Positions 20,469-31,483 of a stretch of DNA of 64,000 nt are shown here, piece after piece. Numbering within the stretch: the stretch's first letter is position 1; each line of letters starts with the position of its first letter. The notes under the pieces are model-generated. The model was not told the origin of the DNA. It did no database searches and saw only the letters and a list, made by a program, of their open reading frames with translations. Source of the DNA: Thozetella sp. PMI_491 (taxonomy: Eukaryota > Ascomycota > Sordariomycetes > Chaetosphaeriales > Chaetosphaeriaceae); assembly GCA_021432635.1 (NCBI GenBank), contig MU270027.1, positions 434,001 to 498,000 on the forward strand, in the 5' to 3' direction. A program made the translations under genes and the position numbers.

Positions 20469-22584
20469 TCGGATGGCCTCTAGTCATGGCCTTGCTTGGA
20501 AAGGTAATTTAGTAACTATGTACTCCACACTCCAGGAGGGCTTCTCGCCTCGCCGAACAAAGCTACCCTAAGTTTTTTTTTGTTTCTCCCCAAGGCGGAA
20601 GGGGATCGGCGTCCTTGCTTAACAAAAATGGATTGGATTCGGACCACGTCCACTTACGAAATAGCCCACTAGGGTAGCCCTACGAACAGGTCCCCACATC
20701 GGTGTTCCCTTGGTGTCCGGCACTCATTGATCCAATCGCGAGGATCGACAGGCCTTTGTCCTTAGGAGGATCGCACCTGTCTCGGCAGCAAAGTACCGCG
20801 CTGCTGCGTGCCTCAGCAACTGCAACGTCCGTCGCGCGATCTGACGGAATGGAATCCACGAGGTAGCATATGCCATAAGACGCGTGGTACCTGATCAGTA
20901 TAGCCTAATGGCACGAGGAGCGAGCGCGCAGCTGCAGCTCCTTTCCACTCCCTTCCTATTCCTCGCACTCGCTACTCAAGACGCAAATCGGCAGGCGAGA
21001 TATTACAGCTGCACGGAGCTGCAACGTGGGATCAAGGTCCCTTTCCCCCATGGTCCCTTTCTTCCATTGCATAGACCGATCTCCCTTTTTTGCGCCCGGT
21101 GGCGCGCCAAATTGGACCCCAGGCTAGACAGGCGAGCCGGGGGCTTGTGCTGGTCGTCGCCAGTAGATCGACTAGATTACCGTCCCCGCTCTCGTTTGGG
21201 CGTTTTGGGATGCCCAGAGGCATGAAGAGCTCATCTTAGGTCAAACGGAGAGGCATTGACGAGGATCGCCCGCGCTCACTTGGGCCCCCCAGCTCGGGGC
21301 AGTCAGGGCGTGGAAAAAGGGTAGAAACGTCGGGGATACCCGTGGGAGGCTCCACACAGCTGATCGACGCCAAGAAGGCTGACAGAGTCACAGGGAAATG
21401 GAGGGCCCAGCGATAGGCCAGGGCGGCCCCCCCAATCGGGAGCTTCCAATGGGACCAGGTGAGATCCACTCAAGGCGTTCTCGGCGGATGCAGTCACTCG
21501 CAGTGGGACTGTGGGAGCATCCTGTACTTTCAAAGTAGGACTCACCCCGGCCAACCCTAACACACAGTGTTCCTACGCGACGGGGAGCACAGTATCGTAC
21601 CATACTATGTAGTAATATACCCCAGGAAGGAGGTATCTGCCAAGATAGGGGGGAGCTCGCTCGCCTCAAGACCAGGACCTACATACGTAATTAGTGCGGC
21701 CGATAGGGTTTGGACCAGAGTGCCAAATAATGTACTCCGTACAAAATACTGCTCACCGTGTCCACCAAAGGGGGCTAGTATTTGGCAAGTTTGGGAGCCC
21801 CGTCCGCGGGTCCGGGAGGGGGACGGGGAAAGCCACTGTTTTGGTACATACCATCATACAGTGCAGTGGATGCTGCGCAGAAGAGGTGCCGATTGAGTCA
21901 CCAGGCCCCGTTGGCTCCCTGAATCCCGCTAACCTCCCGCTCCCCAAGGCGCCGTGGTTTTGGTCTCGCTGCCTGGCAGCCTGGGGCCACATCGCAGCTT
22001 CTCATTTGCAGCTGCACCTCTCGCTTCATGCAAGACCGGACTTGCGCGCCCGCCTTGCCCGCCCAGACCGCTGACTACCACACAGGGGACGAAAAGAGAA
22101 GGAAAAATAAAACAACCAGGGTCCGAGGGGGGAAAACCAGACACGCACCTGAATCTGGCTCGATTTCCCCCGCCTAAGGCCAGTTCCTGTTTGGTTGAGC
22201 CCCCCTTCCGTGAGACAGTGAGAGACACTGAGACATGGACGCCTAGGCTTCCCCGTGGATTCCGCGGTGCGGGGGGGTTGCTCGCGAGCGAAGGGAGGGC
22301 AAAGAAGAAAGGCGTCACTGTGTGTTTGGAACCTGTCGTATGGCGGTCAGCGGTCGCCTCGTCGGTGCTCACCACCCAGCCTGGGCCGCCAGAGGGTGGG
22401 GGGTGGAGAGTCAAGGCCGACCTCGATGCCCTACGGGGCCTACCAGGGGGTTTGCGACCGGGGTTTCTCATGCAGGTCGGCTCCTACCAACGTGTGCCAA
22501 GGCTCGTCGGCCAGCCAGGAGGCGTCAGCTCCCCCAAGTACTCTGGTACCCACGGGCACAGTGCAGTAGAGAACCTTCGGTGGG

Positions 22585-22612
22585 TACAGTACATCCTGTA
22601 CAGTACATTCCT
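22585..22612. repeat. 14-bp imperfect direct repeat
   Basis: TACAGTACATCCTG is followed directly by TACAGTACATTCCT. The shared core TACAGTACAT is itself nearly palindromic. Intergenic. Confidence 0.75.
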
Positions 22613-23244
22613 AGTCGGTGTTCTACGGAGTATAGGGCGAGCCAAGGGGGGTTGCAGGGACCGAGCAGCCGCACATCCCATCAAGAGTCGAGGTCGTGGG
22701 TGTGGTGCGTTGGGTGGTGTAGCCCGTGGGAAGCCAAAGTGGCCGAGGGTATAATAGCCCACGGCTGTCATCCTCCTCATGGGCGATCTGGTTCCTATCT
22801 TCCTCTTTTGTCCCCCCATTCGAGTTGAACTTGGCCACGAACCTGTCTCTCTCTCAATCACGCATCTGAATTGCCTGGTGCAAGCTACAGCTACCCTGGA
22901 GGGCATTCATTTGAATTACACCGCATACCAACCACACGACACCTAGACAACGCCCGCCCCGCGCGTTCTCTCTCTCTCACCCTCCTCTTCCCCTCTCCGC
23001 ACCCCCTCACCGACACAGCTTGGGAAATCGAGGTATTATCGGACGTCAAGGGAAATCCCGCTGCATCCAGAAGTTCCCGCACCCCTACCGCCTACAAATA
23101 CGACGGCTACGAGCTAGATCGTATTTCGGCTTCTACTGTCCCCTTTCCTGCCGGGTTGCACTGCACGCATATATCTCGCTCTCGAGCTTGCACTCGATAG
23201 CCCCCAGTTCGTCACCCACACGCAACACAAACACACAACACACA

Positions 23245-23631
23245 ATGGGCTCTGGATCTCGCCCCGCGCCTCTGTCCATCGGACCCTTCCGATCCAACAC
23301 CACACCATTGTCGGCTTCCCCCAAGTCGGCCGATAGCGTAAGCCACCTCTTACCCTGCGGCACGCGAGCACAGGCTAACCCGAGCGACAAGGCCACACGG
23401 AGCTTCTCTACCGACGACATGAGCTTCCCGCCTACCTTCCACTCGCGCAAGAGCTCTTCGGGTAGCGCGAGCTCGACCTCGTCGTCCGGCTTGGACAAGA
23501 AGTCCAGCAAGAAGCCGACATCGCCGACCGTCAACGCACACAGCTACTGCGGCAGGCATACGGACCAGTTCCTTTTCGGAGGGAACTCGCCCTTCACCGA
23601 CCTGTGGAAGGCCGTCCGGGGGAAGGACTAG
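23245..23631 (+). CDS. Small Ser-rich fungal protein with C-terminal HTDQFLFGG motif
   Basis: Open frame of 128 residues. The first 100 are Ser/Pro/Thr/Lys-rich and probably disordered (STDDMSFPPTFHSRKSSSGS). The C-terminal 30 residues look conserved: AHSYCGRHTDQFLFGG, then NSPFTDLWKAVRGKD, predicted as a short amphipathic helix. I recall similar short proteins ending in an H-x-D-x-(W/F)-LFGG motif in other fungi but know no function. A possible 54-nt in-frame intron (23338-23391: GTAAGC donor, GCTAAC branch, ACAAG acceptor) would shorten it to 110 residues without touching the conserved tail. The upstream region is CT-rich, as in many expressed fungal genes. The ATG follows a cacacaATGG context. 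Confidence 0.6.
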   Translation: MGSGSRPAPLSIGPFRSNTTPLSASPKSADSVSHLLPCGTRAQANPSDKATRSFSTDDMSFPPTFHSRKSSSGSASSTSSSGLDKKSSKKPTSPTVNAHSYCGRHTDQFLFGGNSPFTDLWKAVRGKD

Positions 23632-25130
23632 GTCAATTCCCCCCTGCTGGGCGGGATGGACCCCCCCTCCTCTCGGCTCCGTTTCGCCATTCATCCTCAT
23701 CGCTCCACTCCCGTCCTTCCCGAAGAATTACGGGGACTTCCAACTTCACCTCAGGCATCACGCAAGTCCACGTGTGGATTTTCTCCCATCATACTGGCTG
23801 GGTCAGTCTGTACCAATTACACCCCGCGTCGTCTACAAACCAGGGTCGGCGTTCTACCCGGATGCGGATCATTGCTTCACTTTTTTTTTTGAACCGATAT
23901 CCCAAGAAAGGCGGGAGGGCCAAAAAAGGAGTTTTAGGTTTTGTTTTACATTTGAAGCTTCAAATATGGAGGGTTTGAGCCACGCATCATGAAGTCATGT
24001 CCAGAAGAATAGCTATGATATCCACGCACAAGACCGGAACAGAAACTCATCGGGGAAGGAGATGCCAAGCCACAACTCGGCACCGATATAATATACTTGA
24101 GTCTTCCGAGCCTATGTCTAGAGAAATGCCTGCGCCTTGTGAAGTATGATATATTATTACCTTAGCAACGAGCTCCGCGCTTTGCTCGCTTGTACTCGTC
24201 GTCGCATGTCCGTATGCTGTCCAGCGTGAACTCATGGAAGAGTGCGGCATGGTCTAGCATATTACCTTCCGGATGTGTCTGGGGCGCAATGCAAGAGCGC
24301 GTCTCCTGAGGTGTCGTCCAACATGCAGCTCTAGATGAGGCCTCGCTGCTCTGGACGGTTCTCGCTCATGATCGACGCGCGACACAGTCGTCTCGACCAC
24401 CTCTCCCGGTCGAGAACCTATATAATTGACACGATCTACCGGGGCGAATAGCACATGGCTGGGGTATATCTAATACGTTCGTAGAAGAGTGCCTGTGCTC
24501 TGGGGTATTCTGTATCGATATCACGAGTCAAGCACACTCCCAATTGTTTTCGGGGCCGCCCAGTGTTCTAGCGCTCGCATGATTAGGTAGGGTATCAATG
24601 CAAATTGCAGTAGGGTTTCCCAAGAATGCGGCGCTACAACTGTGCTACTCCACGGGTATCCCTTCTCGAGTGATTTTGGAGCTATTATCGGGCCTCCGGA
24701 GAGTAAAGCCTATCCGATTGCGACACGGGCACGCAGAATAATTCGCAATCAATAGGAAGGAACCTTAGCTTAGTAGATGCAGTTGCTCGAAGGCTGTAAT
24801 AAGTCTGAGGACGAATATGGTAGTAGCTGAGGGTCTAGTGCCGTCACACAAAGTCCACAAGTACACACAAGTCCAGGGGTGCCGCCCCTAAGCCGAGACC
24901 CCTGCCAGTGCCAAGACTTTCGAACCTCGGAGCTCAACAGAAAAAAAACAACCCGCCAGCTTGCGAGCCGACCGCCAGCATCGATTAGAACGCGGCCTCC
25001 GTCGTCGCCAGGAATTCCTAGCTGCTCTTTGCACGCGATTCGACGTCTCGGTGTTCCTGCAATCCACGCCCTCAAATTGACGCTCAATTGCGCGCCCACG
25101 CTCCTGCAAGCCCCCTAATCATCCGACAAG
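23632..25130. other. Intergenic, Ser-rich gene 3' side and PHS1 promoter
   Basis: 1.5 kb. The first 350 bp are probably the 3' UTR of the Ser-rich gene and include a T-run near 23880-23890. The middle (24000-24760) is comparatively AT-rich with only short frames. The last 350 bp should be the PHS1 promoter. No RNA gene or repeat recognised. Confidence 0.35.
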
Positions 25131-25903
25131 ATGGCGATGGTCAAGAAGGGCTACCTAGCCCTCTACAACTCCATGTCGGCCCTCCTGTGGTCCGTAGTAC
25201 TCGGCAGGGTCGTTGCCGTAACCTACATCCGGGGGAGTACGGCTCTCGTACCCGTGGCCGTCAACACATGGACGCGGAACACGCAGACCCTCGCCGTCAT
25301 GGAAATTGTACATGCGATCACCGGTAATTCCTCCTCGCCGCCCCTCCCCCCGCCCTCCTGCCCATCGCTAACCGCTCTCGTCTGCTTGCTAGGAGTCGTC
25401 CCGGCGCCTTTCTTCACCACCGTCATACAGGTTTTCAGCCGCCTGGTCCTCGTCTGGGGCATCAGCTACCCTTTCCCACAGCTGAACAGCAGCCCTTGGT
25501 ACAGCTCGATGCTCCTGGCTTGGTCGTCGACCGAGGTGATCCGGTACCTGTACTTTGCGTTCAAGCAGTTTGGTTGGGTTCCTTACTCGCTCCATTGGCT
25601 GCGCTATAGCTCCTTCCTGATTCTGTACCCCATTGGCATCAGTAGCGAGGTGGTCATGATGGCGAGCGCCGTCCTCGGGCCGGCGGAGACGCTGGGATGG
25701 TGGTATCCGTACGCCATAAGTGCTATCATCCTATCTTATGTACCTGGTAGGTGGCCGCTCTATTCAAGGGGTTGAGGAATGGGACAAGGCCTGGCTAACA
25801 CTAGTTCTCGACAGGGTCGTTCATCCTCTACACACACATGCTCAAGCAGCGACGGAAGCAGCTGGGTGGTGCTCCTGAGCGCCGTGAGCGCAAGCAAAAA
25901 TAG
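25131..25903 (+). CDS. PHS1: Very-long-chain (3R)-3-hydroxyacyl-CoA dehydratase Phs1
   Basis: ER enzyme that removes water from 3-hydroxyacyl-CoA, the third step of very-long-chain fatty acid elongation (PTPLA/HACD family). Three exons: 25131-25323, 25393-25746 and 25815-25903, giving 211 residues. The active-site pair falls in LYPIGISSE: Tyr143 and Glu150, the same seven-residue spacing as Tyr149/Glu156 of yeast Phs1. Family segments include YLALYNSMSALLWSVVLGRV, EIVHAITGVV, SRLVLVWGI and WSSTEVIRYLYFAFK. About six membrane segments are visible. The C-terminus is strongly basic and ends RKQK, resembling a dilysine-type ER retention signal. Donors are GTAATT and GTAGGT. Confidence 0.95.
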
Positions 25904-26332
25904 TCGAATGCTCGCCCCTGAGACGAGCTTGGCTAGGGCTATTTCCAATTGAGGTGTAATCACGTACCTTTTTCTCAGCGACCTACGAGCGGGTTGTGAG
26001 CAGGCATTTGGTAATAGACAAATGGTAGACAAGATCTCGCCGCTTGGGATTACCAGGCGAATACAGCGTGGCGCTGGACGTGGGTGGAGTGGCTGATAGA
26101 CTTTTGAAATAAACGTTAGACTTGCGGATATCGTTGCCTTAGGGGGCCATGGTTTGCTTATTGGCCTAGCCAGCGCTAGACGGCGATGTTACGTCTATAT
26201 CGTTACAATAATACACCATCCCACACACATGTCGCTCTACAGAATTCTGTGAGCGTCGGTATTCCATACTCCGTGGATACACCATGGGCCGCAGGAGAGG
26301 TATCCTCGATAACCAAAACACGTTCTTGACCC
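25904..26332. other. Intergenic, convergent PHS1 / hydrolase 3' ends
   Basis: 430 bp between convergent stops. It is moderately AT-rich, as expected for 3' UTR and polyadenylation signals (for example aataaacg near 26107). It contains a partial TACTCCGT copy near 26267. No gene seen. Confidence 0.4.
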
Positions 26333-27806
26333 TCAGTTGCCAATCTGTTGTGCGCCGGAGCTAGCATACCAGTCGTTCTGGAGCCAAGAGGCTATCATAC
26401 CCTTCGCCTCGTTGGCTAACATCTCATACCCAGGGTTCTCTTTCGGCTCAAACATCGCTAGGAGCTATCGTCAGCATGACTGCTTGGGAGTAGCTACGGA
26501 TCGGAGTTGAAGGGAAGAGTGCTCACTCATATGTGCCCCTGCCTCGTCGTTGGCCTTATCATTGAGGGCGGGTCGCCAATCTCCGGCCCTGACCTTCGTC
26601 GGCACGACGCAGAAGGTTCGTCCCGTCGATTTACCCAGCAGCGAGCCAGTAGCGGGGGATGCCCCGGCGCCCTTGCCCAACCTGGTGTAGAGGTTCCCAA
26701 ACCCGACGCCCAAGTCGCCGTTTAGGCGCACCATAGCGGCGACGCGCTGCCGGAGTTCCTGCTGCCGCGCCAAGCAGCCCACGAATTCGAGGTGAGAGCT
26801 TGCCCACGTCCAGCCCTCCCCGATCTGGTCCTTGTTGTAGTAGTAAGCCGCTCCTCCGGCCGCCACGGCACCCACGGCACCCGCCATCATGGCTACCGTG
26901 CCCCAGCGGCCCCAGCGGCCGGCCTTCTTGTCCGCCGCCTTGCTGTCGATCCCTGAGCCCTTGTCTCGCTCCCGGCTATCCATGCCACCTGCGGCCGGCG
27001 CGGGCGCGGGCAGCGCGGCGGCGGCCTGCTTTTGCTTCGCCGCGTCGGCCTCTGCCGTTTTGACCCCGCCCCAAAGGCTCGTCAGACCGCTCAGCTGTGA
27101 GATAGCCGCCGACGCGGCGGCGTAGTGGCCCTCGGCTCCGTGGGCTACCACGCCGGGCTCGATGCCCAGAAACGGGGTGTCAAAAGCCAGCACGCCCTGG
27201 ATGTAGGGGAACATGAGCGAGTTGGGAGTGGACGGACGCGGTATGCTGGTCGGGTCGTCGACGTCGGTGGGCTTCTCATTGGCCGCGTCGGTAGACCCGT
27301 GGATGGGCTTCTCCGACGTCAAAGCGATGGCCGTCTCGGCGGCGACGATGCCACCCATCGAATGGCCGACTAGGATGGTGCGGACGGACGGGTCGACGGT
27401 GGGCGAGGGGGTACCCGCCGCAACCTCGAGGTCGATGACCTTGTTCATGAGCCTACAGCCCGACGCACGGGTGGTTAGCCACGATTTGGTAGCGGCGAAG
27501 CAGGGGGTCGTGGGGGTTTACCAATCTCGGAACCTGCTCACGCATTCGCCTAGGTCGCCGCGCGTCTCGTACTTGGGGTACACAGCTACTTCGACGTTGA
27601 TTTTGGGCAGCGCCTTGGCGACGAGCTGGCGCAGGTGCTCGGTAAAGCCATAGTTGTGGCCGAAGGTATCCTCACCCCCCTAGAAGCGATCATCAGCTAC
27701 GGGCCTCCCGAAAGAGCTTGAGCGACTGGCAAGGCGGCGTGAAACCGGGGGAGTGGGGACGGACCTTGAAGCCGTGAATAAATACCAAGAGCAGTGTCTT
27801 CTTCAT
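26333..27806 (-). CDS. DUF676-type alpha/beta hydrolase (putative lipase) with membrane segment
   Basis: Four exons: 27806-27765, 27679-27522, 27452-26527 and 26457-26333, giving 416 residues. It begins MKKTLLLVFIHGFKGGEDTF, where HGFKGG supplies the oxyanion strand of alpha/beta hydrolases. GHSMGG places the catalytic Ser at 98. GVLAFDTPFLGI is a conserved strand of DUF676/ROG1-like lipases. After an Ala/Lys-rich linker comes a basic cluster and a hydrophobic stretch (VAMMAGAVGAVAAGGAAYYY), probably a membrane anchor. The last intron joins HMT to MFEPKENPGYEMLANEAKGM, supplying the His and the family C-terminus. An in-frame ATG at 27953 would add 49 residues, but relatives begin with MKKTLLL, so 27806 is preferred. 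Substrate unknown; a lipid or acyl ester is inferred. Confidence 0.8.
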
Positions 27807-29898
27807 CTTATGGCCCCATCGAAGGCGGACACGGAGATCTGTGTTGGCCGGGGCAAGCTCGAGGGCGCGGCTGTCGAGCTGGGCGTGAGATGTACAGAGT
27901 ATGTCGGTGAGGCTGCTGATTTCTCCAAACTGTAGTAGGCCTCCGCCACACATTCAGCTCTCCGAGGCGGGGGCGGGGGTGGGGTTAACCGAGATCGACC
28001 ACCAGCTGCCTAGCGGTCGGACCCACTGCAGTAAACAACCTTTCAGGGGTATTCTAGATAGCTAGCCTTTCATGCTTCCTCTTGTGGACGTCACCACATG
28101 TGGGGCACTTTAGGCCGATTGGATTAGAAATCATTCTGCGCTGGGGCATAGTTAATGGCGAGGCTGGCTTGCTCGCGGCAGCATGGTACTATTACGTTGA
28201 AGTTGCTATTCACGCTTAAGTGGCCCCCGTCATAACGGATGGCATAGTAGTTAGTAGCACCACGGTTGTCGCAACGGTCTGTCTGCTTTCTTCTCTACAG
28301 AAAAGATATCTGCGCATGAACTAGAAGGCCCTTCTTACTTTACCCATTATGATTGCACTGAAAACTTTCGTTTTTCAGAAGTACCAATCTCTGGAAGAGC
28401 ATTCGAACCTAACAATGCCTAGGTATTTACTCCTAACTTAGCAGGGATCTCACCATGTCAAGTACCGTGAACTCTTCTGTGAGCTCGTTTTAAGTATGAT
28501 ATACTCTGGCTACAGACCTGGGGTGGAACTGATATTGACTTGCGCTAGCAAGGATGCAACTAGAGTAATACTGTACTTCTACGAGGACGGCTCGGCTCTC
28601 TGGGCCACCCTTGTGAGGCGGCTCGTTTAAAGTGATGTGACGTATCGCCTGAGCACCCACACCACGAGGATGGAAGAGGCATAGTGGCTAGCCTGCAAGG
28701 GTACCGGTACTGCGTCGCAGATATGTCCCTCTTTCCATAGATCTCAAGGTCCCAAGATGCGGTATGGAGAGACAGCAGGTAGGCCAAGTGTTTGGCAAGG
28801 GCAAACGATTAGTTGCCTCGAGTAGAGCAGCACCAGTCCGCAAAACTGGTCACAATGCTGTCTCGAGGGCAACTAGCAAGCTACCAGGCCGACGCCATCA
28901 TGGGTTTGTCATCCGTTATCTGATTCTCTCTAAGGGGACTAGGTAGCTTAGCGGAAGGCTGGAAGCTCGACCGGGGGTACAGCTGTGGGATGGCGTCCCA
29001 CTCGACATGCATCCGGACAGAGAAAGTGGACTTCGATCTTAGCCTTGCTGCAGCCGCCAGCGCCATGCAGAAGAGACAAGGGCGGAAGCGGAGTTTGCTC
29101 ACACACCTTGATCTTATACCCGTCCTGCCCCAGTGGGGGCTAGGTATACCCCTAGCGGCCTGGGGTCTTACGCCAGAAATGACGGAGCGAAGTATGCCAA
29201 ACCCTACGAGCAGCACGCGACCTCTGATGTTGTGACAACCCCCCCCCCCGGAGGGACGGACCGAGAGTGGGTGCTCGGGGAGGAACTCTCAGCTCTAGGG
29301 TCTCCCCAGAGTGTGAACAGGGTGTGAGTTCACTTCGGCGAGCCGGGGCAGCGAGGGGTCCGGGTAGGCTTCAGCCCACCCCATCGTCACCATCATTGGG
29401 CAAAACGGCTTCCGCGGATCCTCCTGACTAAGGGTGGGAAGCAGGCGGTATAGGGCGACCCGGTGCGCTGGTTTGCTGCGGCGTGGCTTGAGGGGGATGA
29501 GAGCTGAAGCGGCCGTCGGGCTCCGAGTTTGCGAATTCCGCCGGCCCCACCGGATCTGGGAGAAACTCCCTGCCCTACGAATACTCCGTACTACACGTAC
29601 ATAGGGTGGTACAGTACCGTAGGGCTGGGACACGTCAAGTAGGCTGACATGGGCCAGGGGGGGAACAAGCCACCACGGCAACGTGAGACGCAATCTCGAC
29701 TGTTGTGAGGAAGACGTCGCCCGGACTATTTATTGGGCTCGTCGCGTATTTCGTATCATGCTGCCTGCGACGACGCGCCAACCGTCTTTCCCGTTATGCT
29801 CATCGGTCTGGCAGTCTGCCTAGAATCCAAGGGGAGCCTGAGTGCAAGCCGAGAGACGACGATGCGTGCTATTCTGCAGGTCATGTGGCCCTGGTGAT

Positions 29899-29937
29899 GC
29901 CCTATGGTGGTGCCCTATGGTGGTGCCCTATGGTGGT
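29899..29937. repeat. 13-bp unit in three tandem copies
   Basis: GCCCTATGGTGGT occurs three times head to tail without mismatch, followed by a partial fourth (GCC). Thirteen is not a multiple of three, which argues against a coding repeat. Confidence 0.9.
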
Positions 29938-31464
29938 GCCTCGTTATCCCCGGCTCCAGGCCGACTGCAGTGGACTGCGGCAGACACAAGACACAAAAGA
30001 CACAAAAGTGCGCAAGTATCACCGGGCCGGAGATGTTCGAATGGATTCGAAGCGTCAGGGCCAGGGGGGCTTCCCGGGTGAGTAATCGGTGTCCTAGCGA
30101 CCCGCACGCCCGGGTCTTTCAGGGGCAGCTAGATTTTGCTCTTTCGAGAACGGTGGGGCAGCGTATGCACGGTACGTACTGCTCGAGGCAAGCAAACCTG
30201 TCATAATTAGCTTGGTTGCTTAGGGTTTCTCGGCACCTTCTCGCGCCGACGGCCCACCTTCCCCACTTTTCATGACTATTCAGCACAATTTTCGGCAGAC
30301 ACTCGGGCTCTACGGGTCTTTAGGTATTCCCGAATACAGCGGGAAAAAAAAGGTTGTGCTTAAACACCGAACACCGCCCGGCGATAATTATGCAAGTTCA
30401 TTCCCCCAGGGCAGGGGCCCTCACTCATGCCGCTCCATGCACCCAGCTTTCGTCACCGTCACCGCTGGAATGCAATTGGAATTGATCGTCAACCCCCTTC
30501 GTTCGTCGTGCGACGTCCTCCTATCCAGCTCTGCTGACTCGCAGCGGCCGGAGCGCAGCAAGGCCGGGCCGGCGCGGGAAGGGAGGAAGGGAGCGAAATG
30601 GCGGTCACGTTTGCGAGATGCGCATGAGAGAGAGTGTGTGACGTTGCCCAGCAGGCAATCACTTTGCGATTCTGAGATCATCGCCAAGTCGTATACCTCA
30701 CTGGCAGGTACGAGGTCCATTATGGTGGCTGAGGGCTTGGGAGCCGCGGGTTAATCTGCGCGGTCCCTTCGTTTCCCTTTTTGTCCTTGCAGGATGCACG
30801 GTACGTGGGCGTCGTACAAGGCACAGAGTCCTGTTCGGGAGACGCAGCGAGATTCGCGCGAGAGGACGAGCACGTCCCAATCTAGGCGTCAGCCCTATGG
30901 GTGGAGGGAGCGAGTCGGCCAATCACGCTTGCTGCTCGTATCTGGGCGCACCCAGACCCGCTCGCTTTCGTTTGCGAAGGCCGAGCAGGGCGTCTCCGCA
31001 ACCCCGAGGAGCCGGGCTCAGCGTGCGTCCGCGGGCCAGGGCGTGGACGCTTCGGCCGCCTGGTGCCCCCGAGCCAAGGTTTGGTACAAGCCCCCACCGT
31101 TTATTTCCTCTTTCTCGCATTCGCCTTCGCCTAGGTCCCGGGAATGAGTCAATAGGGGAGCGCGAGCCGCCTAAGCATACTTTGAAACTGAATCGAGGTG
31201 GGCGCCGCGCCTGTGGCCTAGACGGGGGTTCGAGGCGCAGCTGGATGTATTCGATTCAAACGTTCTCAATTCGTACGTGCCTAGCCGACTGCTGTTTGAT
31301 GCCACGCACGACGCGCAAAGCCGACTACGTGCTCCGAGCGAATCGACACGATCACGACCGGTGCCACCACCACGCGTTGGCGCCACGCCGCGGTGATGCA
31401 AGCCAGCCTGCACCGTGAGCCCCCTTTCCCCTGGCTATGACCTCAATGGCATCATGGATCCTGC

Positions 31465-31483
31465 TTTTTTTTTTTTTTTTTTT
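31465..31483. repeat. T19 homopolymer run
   Basis: Nineteen consecutive T in intergenic DNA; prone to length error in assembly. Confidence 0.85.

Larger units (their letters stand above)
18547..23244. other. Gene-poor block (4.7 kb)
   Basis: No supportable gene. Long frames here (for example 21954-22754, +) have proline/arginine/glycine-rich translations and no domain. Contents include a 12-bp palindrome TACTCCGGAGTA at 19080-19091, a 16-bp unit repeated twice at 20437-20468, a TACTCCGTAC copy at 21733-21742, a 14-bp imperfect direct repeat at 22585-22612 and its neighbour TACGGAGTAT at 22624-22633. The right end should hold the promoter of the Ser-rich protein gene, including CT-rich DNA at 22960-23000. 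Confidence 0.4.

Noticed and set aside
21954-22754. 266-codon plus-strand frame in a gene-poor block
   Set aside because: Pro/Arg/Gly-rich translation caused by base composition; no domain or splice support.
24047-24454. Two adjacent minus-strand frames with mixed amino acid composition
   Set aside because: Each is under 70 codons and they show no family resemblance or convincing splice connection.
28380-28430. TTCGAA-containing segment resembling a tRNA T-loop on the minus strand
   Set aside because: The flanking bases do not form a T-stem or acceptor stem, so no tRNA can be drawn.
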